Assembly (NCBI GenBank): GCA_030144725.1
Contig: JASKMD010000024.1
Coordinates: 2,967,076 to 3,031,075, forward strand
Source: Haematococcus lacustris
Lineage: Eukaryota > Chlorophyta > Chlorophyceae > Chlamydomonadales > Haematococcaceae
Length of the DNA: 64,000 nt
Reading direction: 5' to 3'
This document shows positions 29,401 through 40,094 of the stretch, piece by piece. Position numbers and translations under genes: made by a program. Every line of letters begins with the position of its first letter. Within the stretch, counting starts at the first letter, position 1. The notes under the pieces were generated by a model. The model had not been told where the DNA came from. It made no database searches and worked only from the letters and a program-made list of their open reading frames with translations.

Positions 29401-31923
29401 CATGAATGAAAATGTGTGACCCGGGTCACATGGACGCTTGCACTCAGCTGTTACTGGGGTCACACTGTAGGTCACATCTCACACCTGTGACACCCCTCTG
29501 GCCACACCAGCTTTGCGTGCACCTTGCGCAAGCCGCTGTCCACCCCCTCCCCCCCCCCCGCCTCCTCACCGCCCTCCCCCTCCCCCCCCCTCTGCCACCC
29601 CTGCCGCCGCTGCTGCTGTTGTGGCTGTTGCTGCTGCTGCTGCTGCTCCAGCCAACTTCTTTGCCTTGTGGCTTTTGTACCTGTCCGTCAGCACGGTCAG
29701 CAGCAAAGCACATCACAGCCGGCAGTGTGACCTGCCTGACAACCCCCTGGCAACAGGCAACAGGCCACTACCACCACTGCCACCACCACCACCACCACCA
29801 CCACCACCCACCACCACAACTGGCCCCTCCTCTTAATAACCAGCACCAGGCGCCCTGCAGCTGCAGCACAGCTACCCAGTCAGGGTCGTCAGCTGGAGAC
29901 ACTAGTGGCCTCTGCAAGCCCTCACTACCTGCTGCTGCTACTGACCGCCTTGTGGCTGCAGCAACATCACCAGGCCAGCAAGCCACCTGCTGGCTGGCTG
30001 TTCCTCTGCTACCTACTACCGCTGCTAGTCGCCTTGCAGCCGCAGCAATTCTACCCAGTCTGTGGGGGCCAGCTGCTGACAGACCTGGGGACCCACCTGT
30101 CAAAGCTGTAGCAGCCTAGGGCCCAGCCCAGGGCCACGCAGCTGGCCTCGTCCCGGCCCTTGACCCAGGCACCCAGGCCACCTCCCCCTGCCTCCCCCTC
30201 CCCATCCCCCTCCTCCTCAACCCCCTCTGTTGCCACAGCCACCCCCCCCGCCCTCAGCAACTGGCACCACCCCCTCCAACCCCTGCTGCCCCCCCCCCCA
30301 GTGGCCTCAGAGTCAAGGGGCCTGGCACTGCCCTGTGGTTGCCCTGGGTGGCCCCCCTGCTGCTGCTGCTGCTGCTGCTGCTCCTGCTCTTGCTGAGCTG
30401 AGGGGGGAGCGGGTGCATCAGAGGGGGGCGGGAGCGTGGGCAGGGGCAGTGTCTTGGTGCCAGTAGTAGGTTCCTGAAGGCAGGCGGGTAGGCAGGGCTT
30501 GCCCATGCCCACATCCGCTTCGCATGCCGGCCGGTGTGGGCGCTTGGCCTTGGTCTCTTTCCGGGCCCGCCTGAGCTCCAGCCTGCCCGGTTTGAGGAGG
30601 TTGAGTGGGCTGGGGCGGTTGGGCTGAGTCTGGGGGCTGTGTGCTTGTTTCAAGGGGGGCGATGCTGCTGCTGCTGGGGGAGGTAAGGGTGGGGGTGGGG
30701 GTGGGTGCAGGAGGCAAGGTTGGGGGGCCGGTGGGGGCTGGCGGCGCGGGGGCGGTAGGCCCTGGGCCTACCCCCAACAGCACTCGGCTCACCCGCCCTG
30801 CAATAGCATGGTTCACACGGGGTGGGGTGGGGTGGGGTGGGGTGGGGTGGGGTGGGGTGGGGTGGGGTGGGGTGGGGTGGGGTGGGGTGGGGTGGGGTGG
30901 GGTGGGGTGGGGTGGGGTGGGGTGGGGTGGGGTGGGGTGGGGTGGGGTGGGGTGGGGTGGGGTGGGGTGGGGTGGGGTGGGGTGGGGTGGGGTGGGGTGG
31001 GGGTGGGGTGGGGTGGGGTGGGGTGGGGTGGGGTGGGGGTGGGGTGGGGTGGGGTGGGGTGGGGTGGGGTGGGGTGGGGTGGGGTGGGGTGGGGTGGGGT
31101 GGGGTGGGGTGGGGTGGGGTGGGGTGGGGTGGGGTGGGGTGGGGTGGGGTGGGGGTGGGGTGGGTGGGGTGGGGTGGGGGTGGGGTGGGGTGGGGTGGGG
31201 TGGGGTGGGGTGGGGTGGGGTGGGGTGGGGTGGGGTGGGGTGGGGTGGGCCGGGTAGCCCCTGTTCCTCACCTGGTCATTGTGCAGCAGCAGGAAGTCGC
31301 CCTGCCTGCCCCTAAACCGCGCACTCTCTGCGAGGGCCTGGGCTAAAGGACCATGCAGTGCTGCTAGCCGTCCCTCCTTGCTTATGGTGGACTGCATCAC
31401 AGCCAACACGCAGCCAATACAGTCACGCACTTAGCTGGGAGGTGGGCTGTCGCTGCATAAGAATGACAGCATCATGGCCAGTCAGCATTCGCCATGCATG
31501 TCAGCTGTAGGGTTGTGGGTGGGGCCCTGCCCCTCTATTGCGGTACTTGAAGTAAGAAGCGTGAGGTCGTTGGATGGTGACGTATGCGTATAGCCTTTGG
31601 TTTTGGTTGGCAGCAGGGCATCCTCCCAAGCCACTCGCAAGCCGCACCGAGGTTACTGTGTAAATTGGGATCGGAGCCTCTGCCGAATCAACTAAGCCAG
31701 CCAAACAGCGGTCTTTGCGAAGCCAGCAGTGCGCAGCGTCGGTGCTAACGGCCTGGGTCCGCATGTTGGGAACTCGGGCTCCGGCTCCTGCTGCAACTGC
31801 TGCGGCTGCTGAACCGCGGACAACGATCATGCCGTGTCTATCATGCCGGTCGTACAGCAACAGGTGGGTAGTTGTGTGATGATGACGGACCAGGTGACCA
31901 GTAGGTACGCTGGTGGTGGCCAT
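23403..31923 (-). CDS. Leucyl aminopeptidase (peptidase M17), interrupted by an assembly gap
   Basis: M17 enzymes are hexameric two-metal aminopeptidases that remove N-terminal residues from peptides. Minus-strand exons recognised, N to C: about 31923-31648 (PIPIYTVTS), 31391-31272 ([13 protein letters not shown]), near 30797 ([10 protein letters not shown]), to 30097 ([13 protein letters not shown]), from 29680 (YKSHKAKK), 29522-29485 ([11 protein letters not shown]), 28443-28333 ([11 protein letters not shown]...AVENAIS), 27725-27625 ([10 protein letters not shown]...[10 protein letters not shown]), 24996-24844 ([19 protein letters not shown]), 24557-24498 ([19 protein letters not shown]), 24047-23949 ([17 protein letters not shown]) and 23531-23403 (VHIDTPAW...stop). 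NTDAEGR is the M17 signature; its Asp and Glu bind metal and its Arg is catalytic. The exons carrying the Lys/Asp metal ligands before DMGG are not seen and probably fall in the N gap. Exon 28443-28333 needs one extra base to stay in frame. The start and N-terminal phases are uncertain. Confidence 0.85.
23537..24497. other. Aminopeptidase terminal introns with short CAGG and Pro/Gly-coding-like tracts
   Basis: These are the introns between the last three aminopeptidase exons (24497-24048 and 23948-23532). They hold short CAGG runs (about 23537-23558 and 23740-23755) and C-rich or AGGGGC-rich tracts. No independent gene is supported. Confidence 0.5.
25019..27617. repeat. 18-mer GC-rich minisatellite, 2.6 kb, aminopeptidase intron
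   Basis: Nearly the whole intron between the NTDAEGR exon and the DAATLTGA exon (27624-24997) is built of ggggcggggcggggaagc units with variants, grading to plain GGGGC runs at the 25019 end and to a gagggg variant at the 27500 end. The unit length is a multiple of three and the repeat is almost free of A and T, so several frames on both strands stay open through it. Those frames are artefacts of composition. Confidence 0.97.
28672..29171. other. Assembly gap (500 N)
   Basis: Exactly 500 undetermined bases, a conventional placeholder length, so the true size is unknown. It lies within the aminopeptidase gene and probably hides the exons between the N-terminal domain and DMGG. Both flanks are repeat-rich (CAGCAG on the left, Pro/Gly codon-like sequence on the right). 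Confidence 1.
30818..31249. repeat. (GGGGT)n pentanucleotide array in aminopeptidase intron 2
   Basis: About 86 units of GGGGT with a few one-base expansions lie between the minus-strand donor at 31271 and the acceptor at about 30798. On the transcribed (sense) strand of the aminopeptidase gene the unit reads ACCCC. The array fills almost all of the intron. Confidence 0.97.
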
Positions 31924-32601
31924 GGTGATGGCAACGCTGACAGTCAGACCCTCCCAACTCTGATAAAGCCATGTACACTACCTTGTCATGGATGTCCCGG
32001 TGCCGGGACGTGTGCGATTGGCGTAGCACTGTGCGGCATGCGATGATCGCTTGATCAGCTACACGCGCATATAACCAGAATCCCCGTAAACGAAAAAGTG
32101 CGACCACCGATCAGCCGGCCGCTCTCTCAACATCGCGCAGCGCAAGTGCACTGTGGGAGTGCCTCGCAACTACGTGGTGGACTCCTAGCGCTCTAAGGGC
32201 AAGTACAGCCGGCGCTTGTGATTCCTCCCGGCTCAATCAACCCGACAGTGTTTCCTGAATGTAGACGCGCACCCAGTTCTACTTCGGTGGAGGCATACCC
32301 ATTGATGGTCCTAAAGCTTAGACTTACCTTCCATTTCAAGGTCAGTTCTGACTGTGCAAGCATGCTATGTTGCTGTTGATGGGTATGTCGTATGCATCAG
32401 AATGACTCGCCCTTGCTACCGGTCTCAATGTAGACAAAGCATAAGTAAACAGGAAGTTATTCACTTCGTGCATAACTAACCCTCAACACCATGGTTGGAG
32501 ATTACCCAATCTCAGCCGCCACCACCACGACCACCCTCACCACCACTGCCACCACCTCCTAACCCTACCACCACCACCCAGCAGCAGCCCAGCCCAGCAG
32601 C
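31924..32601. other. Intergenic region upstream of the aminopeptidase gene
   Basis: Lower GC than the surroundings, with no supported gene. It should contain the aminopeptidase promoter, but no clear core element is visible. The last 80 bases grade into CCA-rich sequence leading to the pentanucleotide array. Confidence 0.5.
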
Positions 32602-34021
32602 AGCCCAGCCCAGCCCAGCCCAGCCCAGCCCAGCCCAGCCCAGCCCAGCCCAGCCCAGCCCAGCCCAGCCCAGCCCAGCCCAGCCCAGCCCAGCCCAGCC
32701 CAGCCCAGCCCAGCCCAGCCCAGCCCAGCCCAGCCCAGCCCAGCCCAGCCCAGCCCAGCCCAGCCCAGCCCAGCCCAGCCCAGCCCAGCCCAGCCCAGCC
32801 CAGCCCAGCCCAGCCCAGCCCAGCCCAGCCCAGCCCAGCCCAGCCCAGCCCAGCCCAGCCCAGCCCAGCCCAGCCCAGCCCAGCCCAGCCCAGCCCAGCC
32901 CAGCCCAGCCCAGCCCAGCCCAGCCCAGCCCAGCCCAGCCCAGCCCAGCCCAGCCCAGCCCAGCCCAGCCCAGCCCAGCCCAGCCCAGCCCAGCCCAGCC
33001 CAGCCCAGCCCAGCCCAGCCCAGCCCAGCCCAGCCCAGCCCAGCCCAGCCCAGCCCAGCCCAGCCCAGCCCAGCCCAGCCCAGCCCAGCCCAGCCCAGCC
33101 CAGCCCAGCCCAGCCCAGCCCAGCCCAGCCCAGCCCAGCCCAGCCCAGCCCAGCCCAGCCCAGCCCAGCCCAGCCCAGCCCAGCCCAGCCCAGCCCAGCC
33201 CAGCCCAGCCCAGCCCAGCCCAGCCCAGCCCAGCCCAGCCCAGCCCAGCCCAGCCCAGCCCAGCCCAGCCCAGCCCAGCCCAGCCCAGCCCAGCCCAGCC
33301 CAGCCCAGCCCAGCCCAGCCCAGCCCAGCCCAGCCCAGCCCAGCCCAGCCCAGCCCAGCCCAGCCCAGCCCAGCCCAGCCCAGCCCAGCCCAGCCCAGCC
33401 CAGCCCAGCCCAGCCCAGCCCAGCCCAGCCCAGCCCAGCCCAGCCCAGCCCAGCCCAGCCCAGCCCAGCCCAGCCCAGCCCAGCCCAGCCCAGCCCAGCC
33501 CAGCCCAGCCCAGCCCAGCCCAGCCCAGCCCAGCCCAGCCCAGCCCAGCCCAGCCCAGCCCAGCCCAGCCCAGCCCAGCCCAGCCCAGCCCAGCCCAGCC
33601 CAGCCCAGCCCAGCCCAGCCCAGCCCAGCCCAGCCCAGCCCAGCCCAGCCCAGCCCAGCCCAGCCCAGCCCAGCCCAGCCCAGCCCAGCCCAGCCCAGCC
33701 CAGCCCAGCCCAGCCCAGCCCAGCCCAGCCCAGCCCAGCCCAGCCCAGCCCAGCCCAGCCCAGCCCAGCCCAGCCCAGCCCAGCCCAGCCCAGCCCAGCC
33801 CAGCCCAGCCCAGCCCAGCCCAGCCCAGCCCAGCCCAGCCCAGCCCAGCCCAGCCCAGCCCAGCCCAGCCCAGCCCAGCCCAGCCCAGCCCAGCCCAGCC
33901 CAGCCCAGCCCAGCCCAGCCCAGCCCAGCCCAGCCCAGCCCAGCCCAGCCCAGCCCAGCCCAGCCCAGCCCAGCCCAGCCCAGCCCAGCCCAGCCCAGCC
34001 CAGCCCAGCCCAGCCCAGCCC
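32602..34021. repeat. Perfect (CCCAG)n array, 1.4 kb
   Basis: About 284 consecutive copies of the pentamer CCCAG without a single interruption. It reads as an open PAQPS-type frame on the plus strand and as GWAGL on the minus strand, but a five-base repeat is open in all frames only because it contains no stop. There is no evidence of translation. Flanking short repeats of acgacaatcaccac follow at 34040-34130. Confidence 0.98.
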
Positions 34022-34189
34022 ACCTCAACCTCAAGCCACCACTACGACAATCACCAATAGGACAATCACCACTACGACAATCACCACCACCTCCTACGAC
34101 AAGCCACCACTATGACAATCACCACCACCTCCTAGCCCGGCTCCACTTACCGCCCACACTAATCTGACCCAAGCTCAGCCAGCCACCCT

Positions 34190-35241
34190 ATGGGTGGTCT
34201 AAGCAAACGCACCAAGGCTGGTAGGGCCAATCGTGCTCGCCAGCTTGCTCTTGTGGCAGCAGCTCAACAACAGCAAGTTCTGATGTCTGCTGCCACAGAG
34301 GCAGCCGCTGCCACAGAGGCAGCTGCTGCCACAGAGGCAGCTGCTGCCACAGAGGCAGCTGCTGACACAGAGGCAGCTGCTGCCACAGAGGCAGAACTTG
34401 GAGAGGCCAGATCTCAGCTTCGCTCATGCCAGAGTGTCAACATGCGCACCGCCACAGACCTGCAAGAGTGCCGAGAGCAATTGCACCAGTCCCAGCAAGC
34501 GTTGCAGCAGTCTCCCCCCCGCCACAAGGAGCGTGACACCCTGACAGGAGCCTACACTGCAGCCTATGCATGCAGCAATGAGGCGTTGTTAACTTTGCCC
34601 AACGTGTCATGCCAGCAGCTAGGCCCGCTCCGCACAGCTGTGGCGGCTGCAGAGTTTCCGGATGCCCCACCTCAACCTCAAGCTGGGCCTTCCACAGTGC
34701 GCCGGCTGCACCATCAAGAATGGCAAGGTTGTGCTGTTTTGTGCAAGTGCATCCATCCCAGCTCCTGTCCCCTCCCTGCCCACCTCAAGCCTGGCTGCTG
34801 ACCCCCCTACGCCCTTGGCTGCTGACCCCCCTACGCCCTACAGCTGACTACAGTGCTACCACGGTTGAGCAAGCTGCGACCTTCACTGTGACACAGTTGT
34901 GGGGCTACATCAACTTCTACAAGATCCCACCCAAGCAACGGCCAGCCCAAAAAACCCGGTTGGCTAATCTTCGAAGCTTTGTGGAGAAGCACATTCAGCA
35001 GCGTACCAAAGCAGCCCCATCCTCAGGCCCAGTGCTTTGACTAGGGTGTGCTGCTAAGGGGCCCTTCCTTATTGGTGACTCTATGCTAGGGGGCATAGCC
35101 AAGGGAAGCGTGAAGGCCACTCATCACCTCATCACCCCTGCACTGTGGGAGGCGGTGCACTGCCATGGGGTGCTGGGTTGGGACCTTGTTGGGGGCCATG
35201 AGGTTGGAGTGAAAGGACACGTGGTGCGGCGAGGGACGTTG
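34190..35241 (+). pseudogene. Decayed ORF: Ala-repeat coil, SAP-like block, SGNH-like block
   Basis: Three pieces follow each other. Frame A (34190-34801) starts MGGLSKRTKAGRANRAR and has six copies of an 18-bp repeat encoding ATEAAA, then a Gln/Glu-rich probable coiled coil. Frame B (34609-35040) contains TVTQLWGYINFYKIPP and RLANLRSFVEKHI, which looks like a helix-extended-helix (SAP-like) DNA-binding block, then a TGA. The same frame continues after the TGA with PFLIGDSMLGGIAKGS, resembling block I of SGNH hydrolases, to a TAG at about 35241. Frame change plus internal stop suggest a broken gene, perhaps mobile-element derived. I do not recognise the family. An unannotated intron could explain the frame change but not the TGA. 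Confidence 0.4.
34286..34395 (+). repeat. 18-bp coding minisatellite (ATEAAA)
   Basis: Six near-perfect 18-bp units (gctgccacagaggcagct and variants) lie in phase in frame A of the decayed ORF. One unit has GCTGAC instead of GCTGCC, changing Ala to Asp. Confidence 0.9.
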
Positions 35242-36557
35242 TAGTTGCTCGGGAAGCTGTTTTCACGTGTTTGATGGATGCTTGCAGTCCTACTAGTTGT
35301 TCGCCATCATAAAGTTGTTGCTCATCAGCTGCATTGAAGCATGCTAGCAAGGGGACGGCTTAATCCAAGGTCAGGATGCTAGCAACTATAGGTGGATGTA
35401 AATTGGGGTTGTACCATGGGGTGGTTGCTATGGAATGTAGAGGCCTGGCCTTGCCAGTGCTGGCGGGGTGCTACTGGGGCCGGTTGGGAGGACACATGGT
35501 GCGGCGAGGGAGTGTTGTTACACGGCAGGTTTGAGCACCGTGGATTGAAGCAACACAACGAAGGCTGCGTACCTGCACACATGCTCTCGCTACAACGAAC
35601 TAAGGACGAGAACAGCGGAACCCGCAGAAAAGGCTACAATATGACAAGTCCCGCGGTCACTTTGACTACCTGGCTATAGTCTACTGTAATCAAAGGTGAA
35701 GGGTGCACATAGTGTCTTGATGAACCGCTAGAGTATAGAGCCGCTCCGTCTCTCGCTTAAGAGCGCGAGCGACGCAACACAAACAAGTGCGAGCTAATCG
35801 ATGCTAAGATGTGTGCCGTTGTCCTAAGTGAGGCATCAGCAATGGTATGAGTGCGTTAGACGGGCATTTCGGCTTTTTAGGTTCAAATCTCGCGATTGCG
35901 GCCGTCGCAACACAATGCGCGCGGGCATACATTACTTTGTTAGCTACATCACGGCAATGTCTAGAAGCTCGAGGGTGAAGGAGGCGTGCATGGGGATATC
36001 TGCCCACAAAATGTAGGCCAGGTTCACGCCTAGGTTGGGCATCATGTGTACAGTCATTGAAGCTCGGGACACCCATTACGTGTAGCTTAGTGAGTTCTCT
36101 ACATCCTGATGTGCTTCGATCATCAGTCCGCTACGTGAGCGAGAAATAAACCCAGTGTACGGGATCCCCCCCCTATTCAAGGCAGTTGGGAGGGACTGAC
36201 TGACAGTGTGGACCCCAGCAAAGAGTTACCCGTCTGCCCACACTTTGCTCCTGCTTGGACCTGCCCACACAGCAGCAAGAACAGCAGCAGCAGTCTAGGA
36301 GCAGCAGGTGTAAAGTCTGCAGTAGGGGGGTGGGGGACAGGACCAGTGCTGTTGGTTGGGGGTGGGGGGTCAGCTGAGCCAGGTGGGGGGGAATGTTACA
36401 TGATGATGTAATGCTGAGGCAATAATCATAACTCCCCTATGAGAAGTGTGACGTGGTGCGGTGATCTGAGGCCGGGTTCGATTCCCGGGCAGACTTCCTG
36501 ACAACGCCCAGTCTGTCATGGAGAACTCTGTGACCGTCACCAGACGTCTCGTAACAA
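35242..36557. other. Intergenic region before the gene cassette array
   Basis: No supported gene. A phrase near 35216-35240 (ggacacgtggtgcggcgaggga) recurs at about 35488-35512 with one change, so a small segment is duplicated. A tRNA-like T-arm lies near 36470-36490. Homology with the cassette starts at about 36558. Confidence 0.5.
36440..36500 (+). other. tRNA-like fragment (B-box T-arm), possible SINE remnant
   Basis: CCGGGTTCGATTCCCGG forms a perfect five-base T-stem with a canonical seven-base T-loop and contains the polymerase III B-box GGTTCGATTCC. An A-box-like gtggtgcggtgatctgagg lies only about 10 bases upstream. There is no matching acceptor stem or anticodon arm, so this is not a functional tRNA. 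It may be a tRNA-derived SINE head or a deleted tRNA pseudogene. Confidence 0.4.
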
Positions 36558-36827
36558 CTAACCAAGAATGCAGCTGCAACTCAGCCAGGGGAGCAGAGGA
36601 GAGCGGGCGGCGCCTGGTTGATAGCGGCCAGAACGGTCTCCGCTGCCCGCTGAGGGGAGGAACTGGGACCAAACCAACTCAGATTGGACCTGAACTTGCA
36701 CTAAACTTGCTTTGAACTATCTGCAGCTGCCAGGACGTCCTGCCAAGGTTCAAGTGCAGCAGCCATCCTAACCCAGGATCAGCCTGCCGCAATACAAAAG
36801 GGCCATCTATCCGACTACCCTTCAGCG

Positions 36828-39800
36828 TCAAGCAGACAGCTCCACCGCCCCGGACACTGGTGGTGCGACCTTTAGGGTTCGTGCCCAGAACTGCATGACG
36901 CGCCTCACCTCCTGCAACACCCCCAACAGGCCATCACAGGCTGTGGCAGCAGCAGCTGGCTGTAGGGGGGCACCCAGGGAGGCAGTGGCGGTGGCAGTGA
37001 CGAGACCTTGTGAAGAGAATGGCTTTGCGCTGTTTGGTGTTTGCAGGGCAGGTGCATGCATGACTAGGTGCATGCGGGCTCACCTCCTGGTTCCCTCCTA
37101 GCATGCTGTGAGCTTTGTTGGGGACGGAGATTAGGACTGCGTCTAGGTTGCCGTGGTGGTTGCGGAGGCAGTTGTATGTCCTGCGCAAGGGTGAGATCAG
37201 GGTCAGGGCCAGAGCCAGGGGCAGGGGCAGGGCAGGGCAGCAGGGTGTACTATATGTGAACATGGCACTGCTGCTGCCGCTGCCACCGCTTACTGTTCTG
37301 CTGCAGCCGCAGAGCAGACGGTGTCTTCAGTGCCCCGAGTCAGGAGCACCGGCGTCCCAGCACCTTCCCTGCAGCTGCCACCCCCGCCACCCATTCTCTC
37401 GCCTGCCTCCTGCCCTGCCTTGCCCTGCTTAGGGTCGGGAGGTACAGTGAAAGTAGCTGAGGGTCTGCTTGCAGCGCTGCTGGGCCCAGACCTCATGGGG
37501 TGCTGCTGCTGCAGTGACTCCTCAAGCAACGGCCCAGCTATGGATACAACACTGTACAAGACGGCATCAGCAGCATCAGCGACAGCGGAAGCATTGGCAG
37601 CAGCGCCAGCAGCAGCAGCGGCAGCAGCGACGTCATGCCTGACAAGCTGAGGCCAGCAGCCGCACAGGTCGCATCAACTCAGTTCAGTGTTCTCTTGCCT
37701 CTTGAGCTGATCTGCTTGGTACTGGCAATAGTAGACAGCATAAACTAATGTTTCAGATCAGGGCAGGGATGTGCATGAAGGGCAGGGAAGGCATGACGAG
37801 CAGCTTAGGGCGACGATAGGTTGGGGTAGGAGGTCGTCATGGTAAGGCTAGGGCGGGGCGCGGCTAAGGGATCTGCGAGGGATGGGGTGCGACGGGGCGG
37901 GCCGCCTACCCTGCCAGTGCCTGCGATCCTCGGTGCTGCGTCGCGACCTCCAGGGCGAGGGTGCCACCTTGGGAAAAGCCGAAGAGCGACAGCTGATGGT
38001 AACGCCAGCGCCCACTGTCGACGAGGCGACGCAGCAGCTCGGATACCAGGCGTGCGGTGCGGTCCAGGCTGCGCAGGCGCCGCGTCTCCCCTGGTCGTGG
38101 CTGCGGCCGAAAAGAGACACATGTGATGATGCTGGGTCACACTCGCAGCCTTCTCGCGGGTTCCATCACCCCTCATGGACAGAGGCCCTGCTGCTGTTTT
38201 GTATGAACACAAGCCCTGCTGCTGTTTTGTGTGGACTGGTAGGGTGATTGCGAGCGCTGTGCGGATGGTGGGAGCAGTACAGGGTGCGACCACTGCTTGC
38301 TGCCTAAAACCTCGAACCCTTCAGACAATTCAACCTCACCTGCAGCTCTCAACCCCACACCCTGAAGCTGCACCCACCTGAATAGGCTCCCACCCCTCCT
38401 CCTCATGCGTCACAAACCAGGCGCGCCCGCCATCAGACTCCGGCACCTCCAAGGGTCCACCCAGGGTCAAGCTAGCTGTCTGCAGCCCACAGCCACAGCC
38501 ACAGCCACCACCTGGGTTCAAGTCCTGCCGCAGGCTTGTATGCCCCCTGTCCTCCGTAGCTTTGACCATCCTCTGTCACTCCGCTAGCCCTCGCAGCTTA
38601 ACCCAGCCCTCGCAGCTTAGCCCAGGATTAAACCATGATGCAGGGGCAAGGAGGCGGGAACCGGCCTTATAGGGGCAGAAGGGGCAGGCCTCAGCCCTAG
38701 GGGTGGGTGTGGCGCACCTGTGGCAGGGCCAGCTTGGCGGCCAAGGCGGCGAAGGGCGTGTGGCGGTCCCCTAGGCCGTGGAAGAGCAGCAGCAGGTTGG
38801 TGTCCAGGCCGTCAGCAGAGCCGGAGTAGCTCCACCCCGCAGCCGACAGGGCTGCTGGCAGGCATGTGGCCACCAGTTGGTGGGTTGAAATGCCAGGCTC
38901 CTGCAGGCCAATGGGAGGGCCAGCTCTGCAGCAGTGAAAGCTGTGCTACCCACCCACCCACAGGCCTGACCGTTCTCCTGCCTGCGGAGCACCGTACTCT
39001 ACCCACTCTTGCCTCACACCACACATGAGCACCTAAACCTCAAGCAAACCCTGAATCGGCAGCACTGGAATGTACGCATCAGGGGCTCATGGCTGAGTTG
39101 CAAGCGGCCAGTCCATGCCCCAAATCTTTCATTTGGGCATGATTGAGGATGAAGTCAATCTGGCAAGTGCCAGTACTGACCTGGCTGGCAGTAGCAGGAG
39201 ACATGTTGATCCCAGGTGGTTGCGCCCGTATCCGTTGCTGTCCCTGCTGCTGCTCTTCCTGCTGCTGCTGGTGCGACAGTGAAGCCTGGGCACGCTGCTG
39301 CTCCAGTTGCCGCAGCAGAAGCTGCACCTGCAGTCCAGCTTGCAGTGAATAAAGGAGCCAGCAACACCCCTTGTTGGTGCAGACCTAAACTAGAGCAACA
39401 GCAGGGTAGGTGCGTGGTCGGGCAGTACGATAGGCAAGAGGTAGGCAAGATGAAAGGCAAGCAGGCAAGAGAAAGGCAGGCAGGGAGGCGGAGGGAGGAG
39501 GTCGGTAGGTATTGATGCGAGCGGGCCCTCCTCCTCTCACCCTGCAGGCCACATTTCACCTGCATGTTGCGTGGCTGCAGCTGGCGGGCCTGGTGGCAGT
39601 GGCGCCAGGCCTGCTCCAGTAGCTCTCGCCCTCCCAGGGCCTGCAGGGCCTTGGCTGCCCTGAACAATGCCTTCACATTCCTGCGATCACGGCAATGGCA
39701 TGCACCTATAGAGTGGGCACTGCAAGTCAAAGCAGGTGGTTGCTGGCTCCTCTTGCTGCAGTGGGCAGGTCCACGGCTTACCCAGCATCAACAGACAATG

Positions 39801-40094
39801 CCGCTGTTGCATCCTGCAGGGCTCCTGCCCAGTCCCTCAGCTCAAGCTTGGCTGCAGCTCTGCGCAGCCACAACAGGCATGCTGGCCGCCAACCGGGATC
39901 CAAGTCATGCGTAGGAATGATGGTAATGCTAACCACCTGTTCGCATACAGCACTTCAAACCCTTTGGGTGGGTCCGGGAGGGCGAGGGCTGCTTCCAAAC
40001 CACGTGAGTAGCCACTGATGGCCTGCTCCCAATCTCTCATACGAAAAGCAACATTGGCCTGGTCTTTATGCTGGCTCACTGGGAGGGGCAGCAT
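36828..40094 (-). CDS. TPR-acyl-protein-thioesterase-like serine hydrolase fusion, copy 1
   Basis: Exons, minus strand: 40094-39937, 39859-39782, 39680-39560, 39327-39181, 38900-38718, 38479-38378, 38100-37910, 37551-37294, 37180-37084, 36911-36828. All phases agree, giving 472 residues. The N-terminal 120 residues hold TPR repeats (ANVAFRMRDWEQAISGYSRG; YANRAAAKLELRDWAGALQD; NVKALFRAAKAL). A Gln-rich linker follows, then an alpha/beta hydrolase of the phospholipase/carboxylesterase (APT/LYPLA) type: LLFHGLGDRHTPF, nucleophile elbow GFSQG (Ser306), Asp403 in TRGTEDT and His437 in NKAHSML. Known family role: cleavage of thioester or ester acyl groups. The TPR part probably binds a partner protein. 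No signal peptide is seen, so a cytosolic protein is inferred. The start is the first ATG in exon 1; an upstream exon cannot be excluded. Confidence 0.83.

Noticed and set aside
29513..30119. Plus-strand Pro/Ala-rich frames near the assembly gap
   Set aside because: Low-complexity CCN/CTG repeats. The minus strand here carries recognisable aminopeptidase exons.
32495..34060. 521-codon frame made of a PAQPS repeat, and its antisense GWAGL counterparts
   Set aside because: A pure pentanucleotide array without stops is open by composition. There are no conserved ends, splice context or domain.
35850..35925. Possible tRNA with T-loop-like ggttcaaatc
   Set aside because: The flanking bases do not form a T-stem, and no acceptor, D-arm or anticodon arm can be built.
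37294..37551. Plus-strand frames over the cassette hydrolase genes (for example Pro/Ser-rich frames at 37261-37430)
   Set aside because: They are antisense shadows of the minus-strand hydrolase exons, which show the catalytic motifs and phase conservation.
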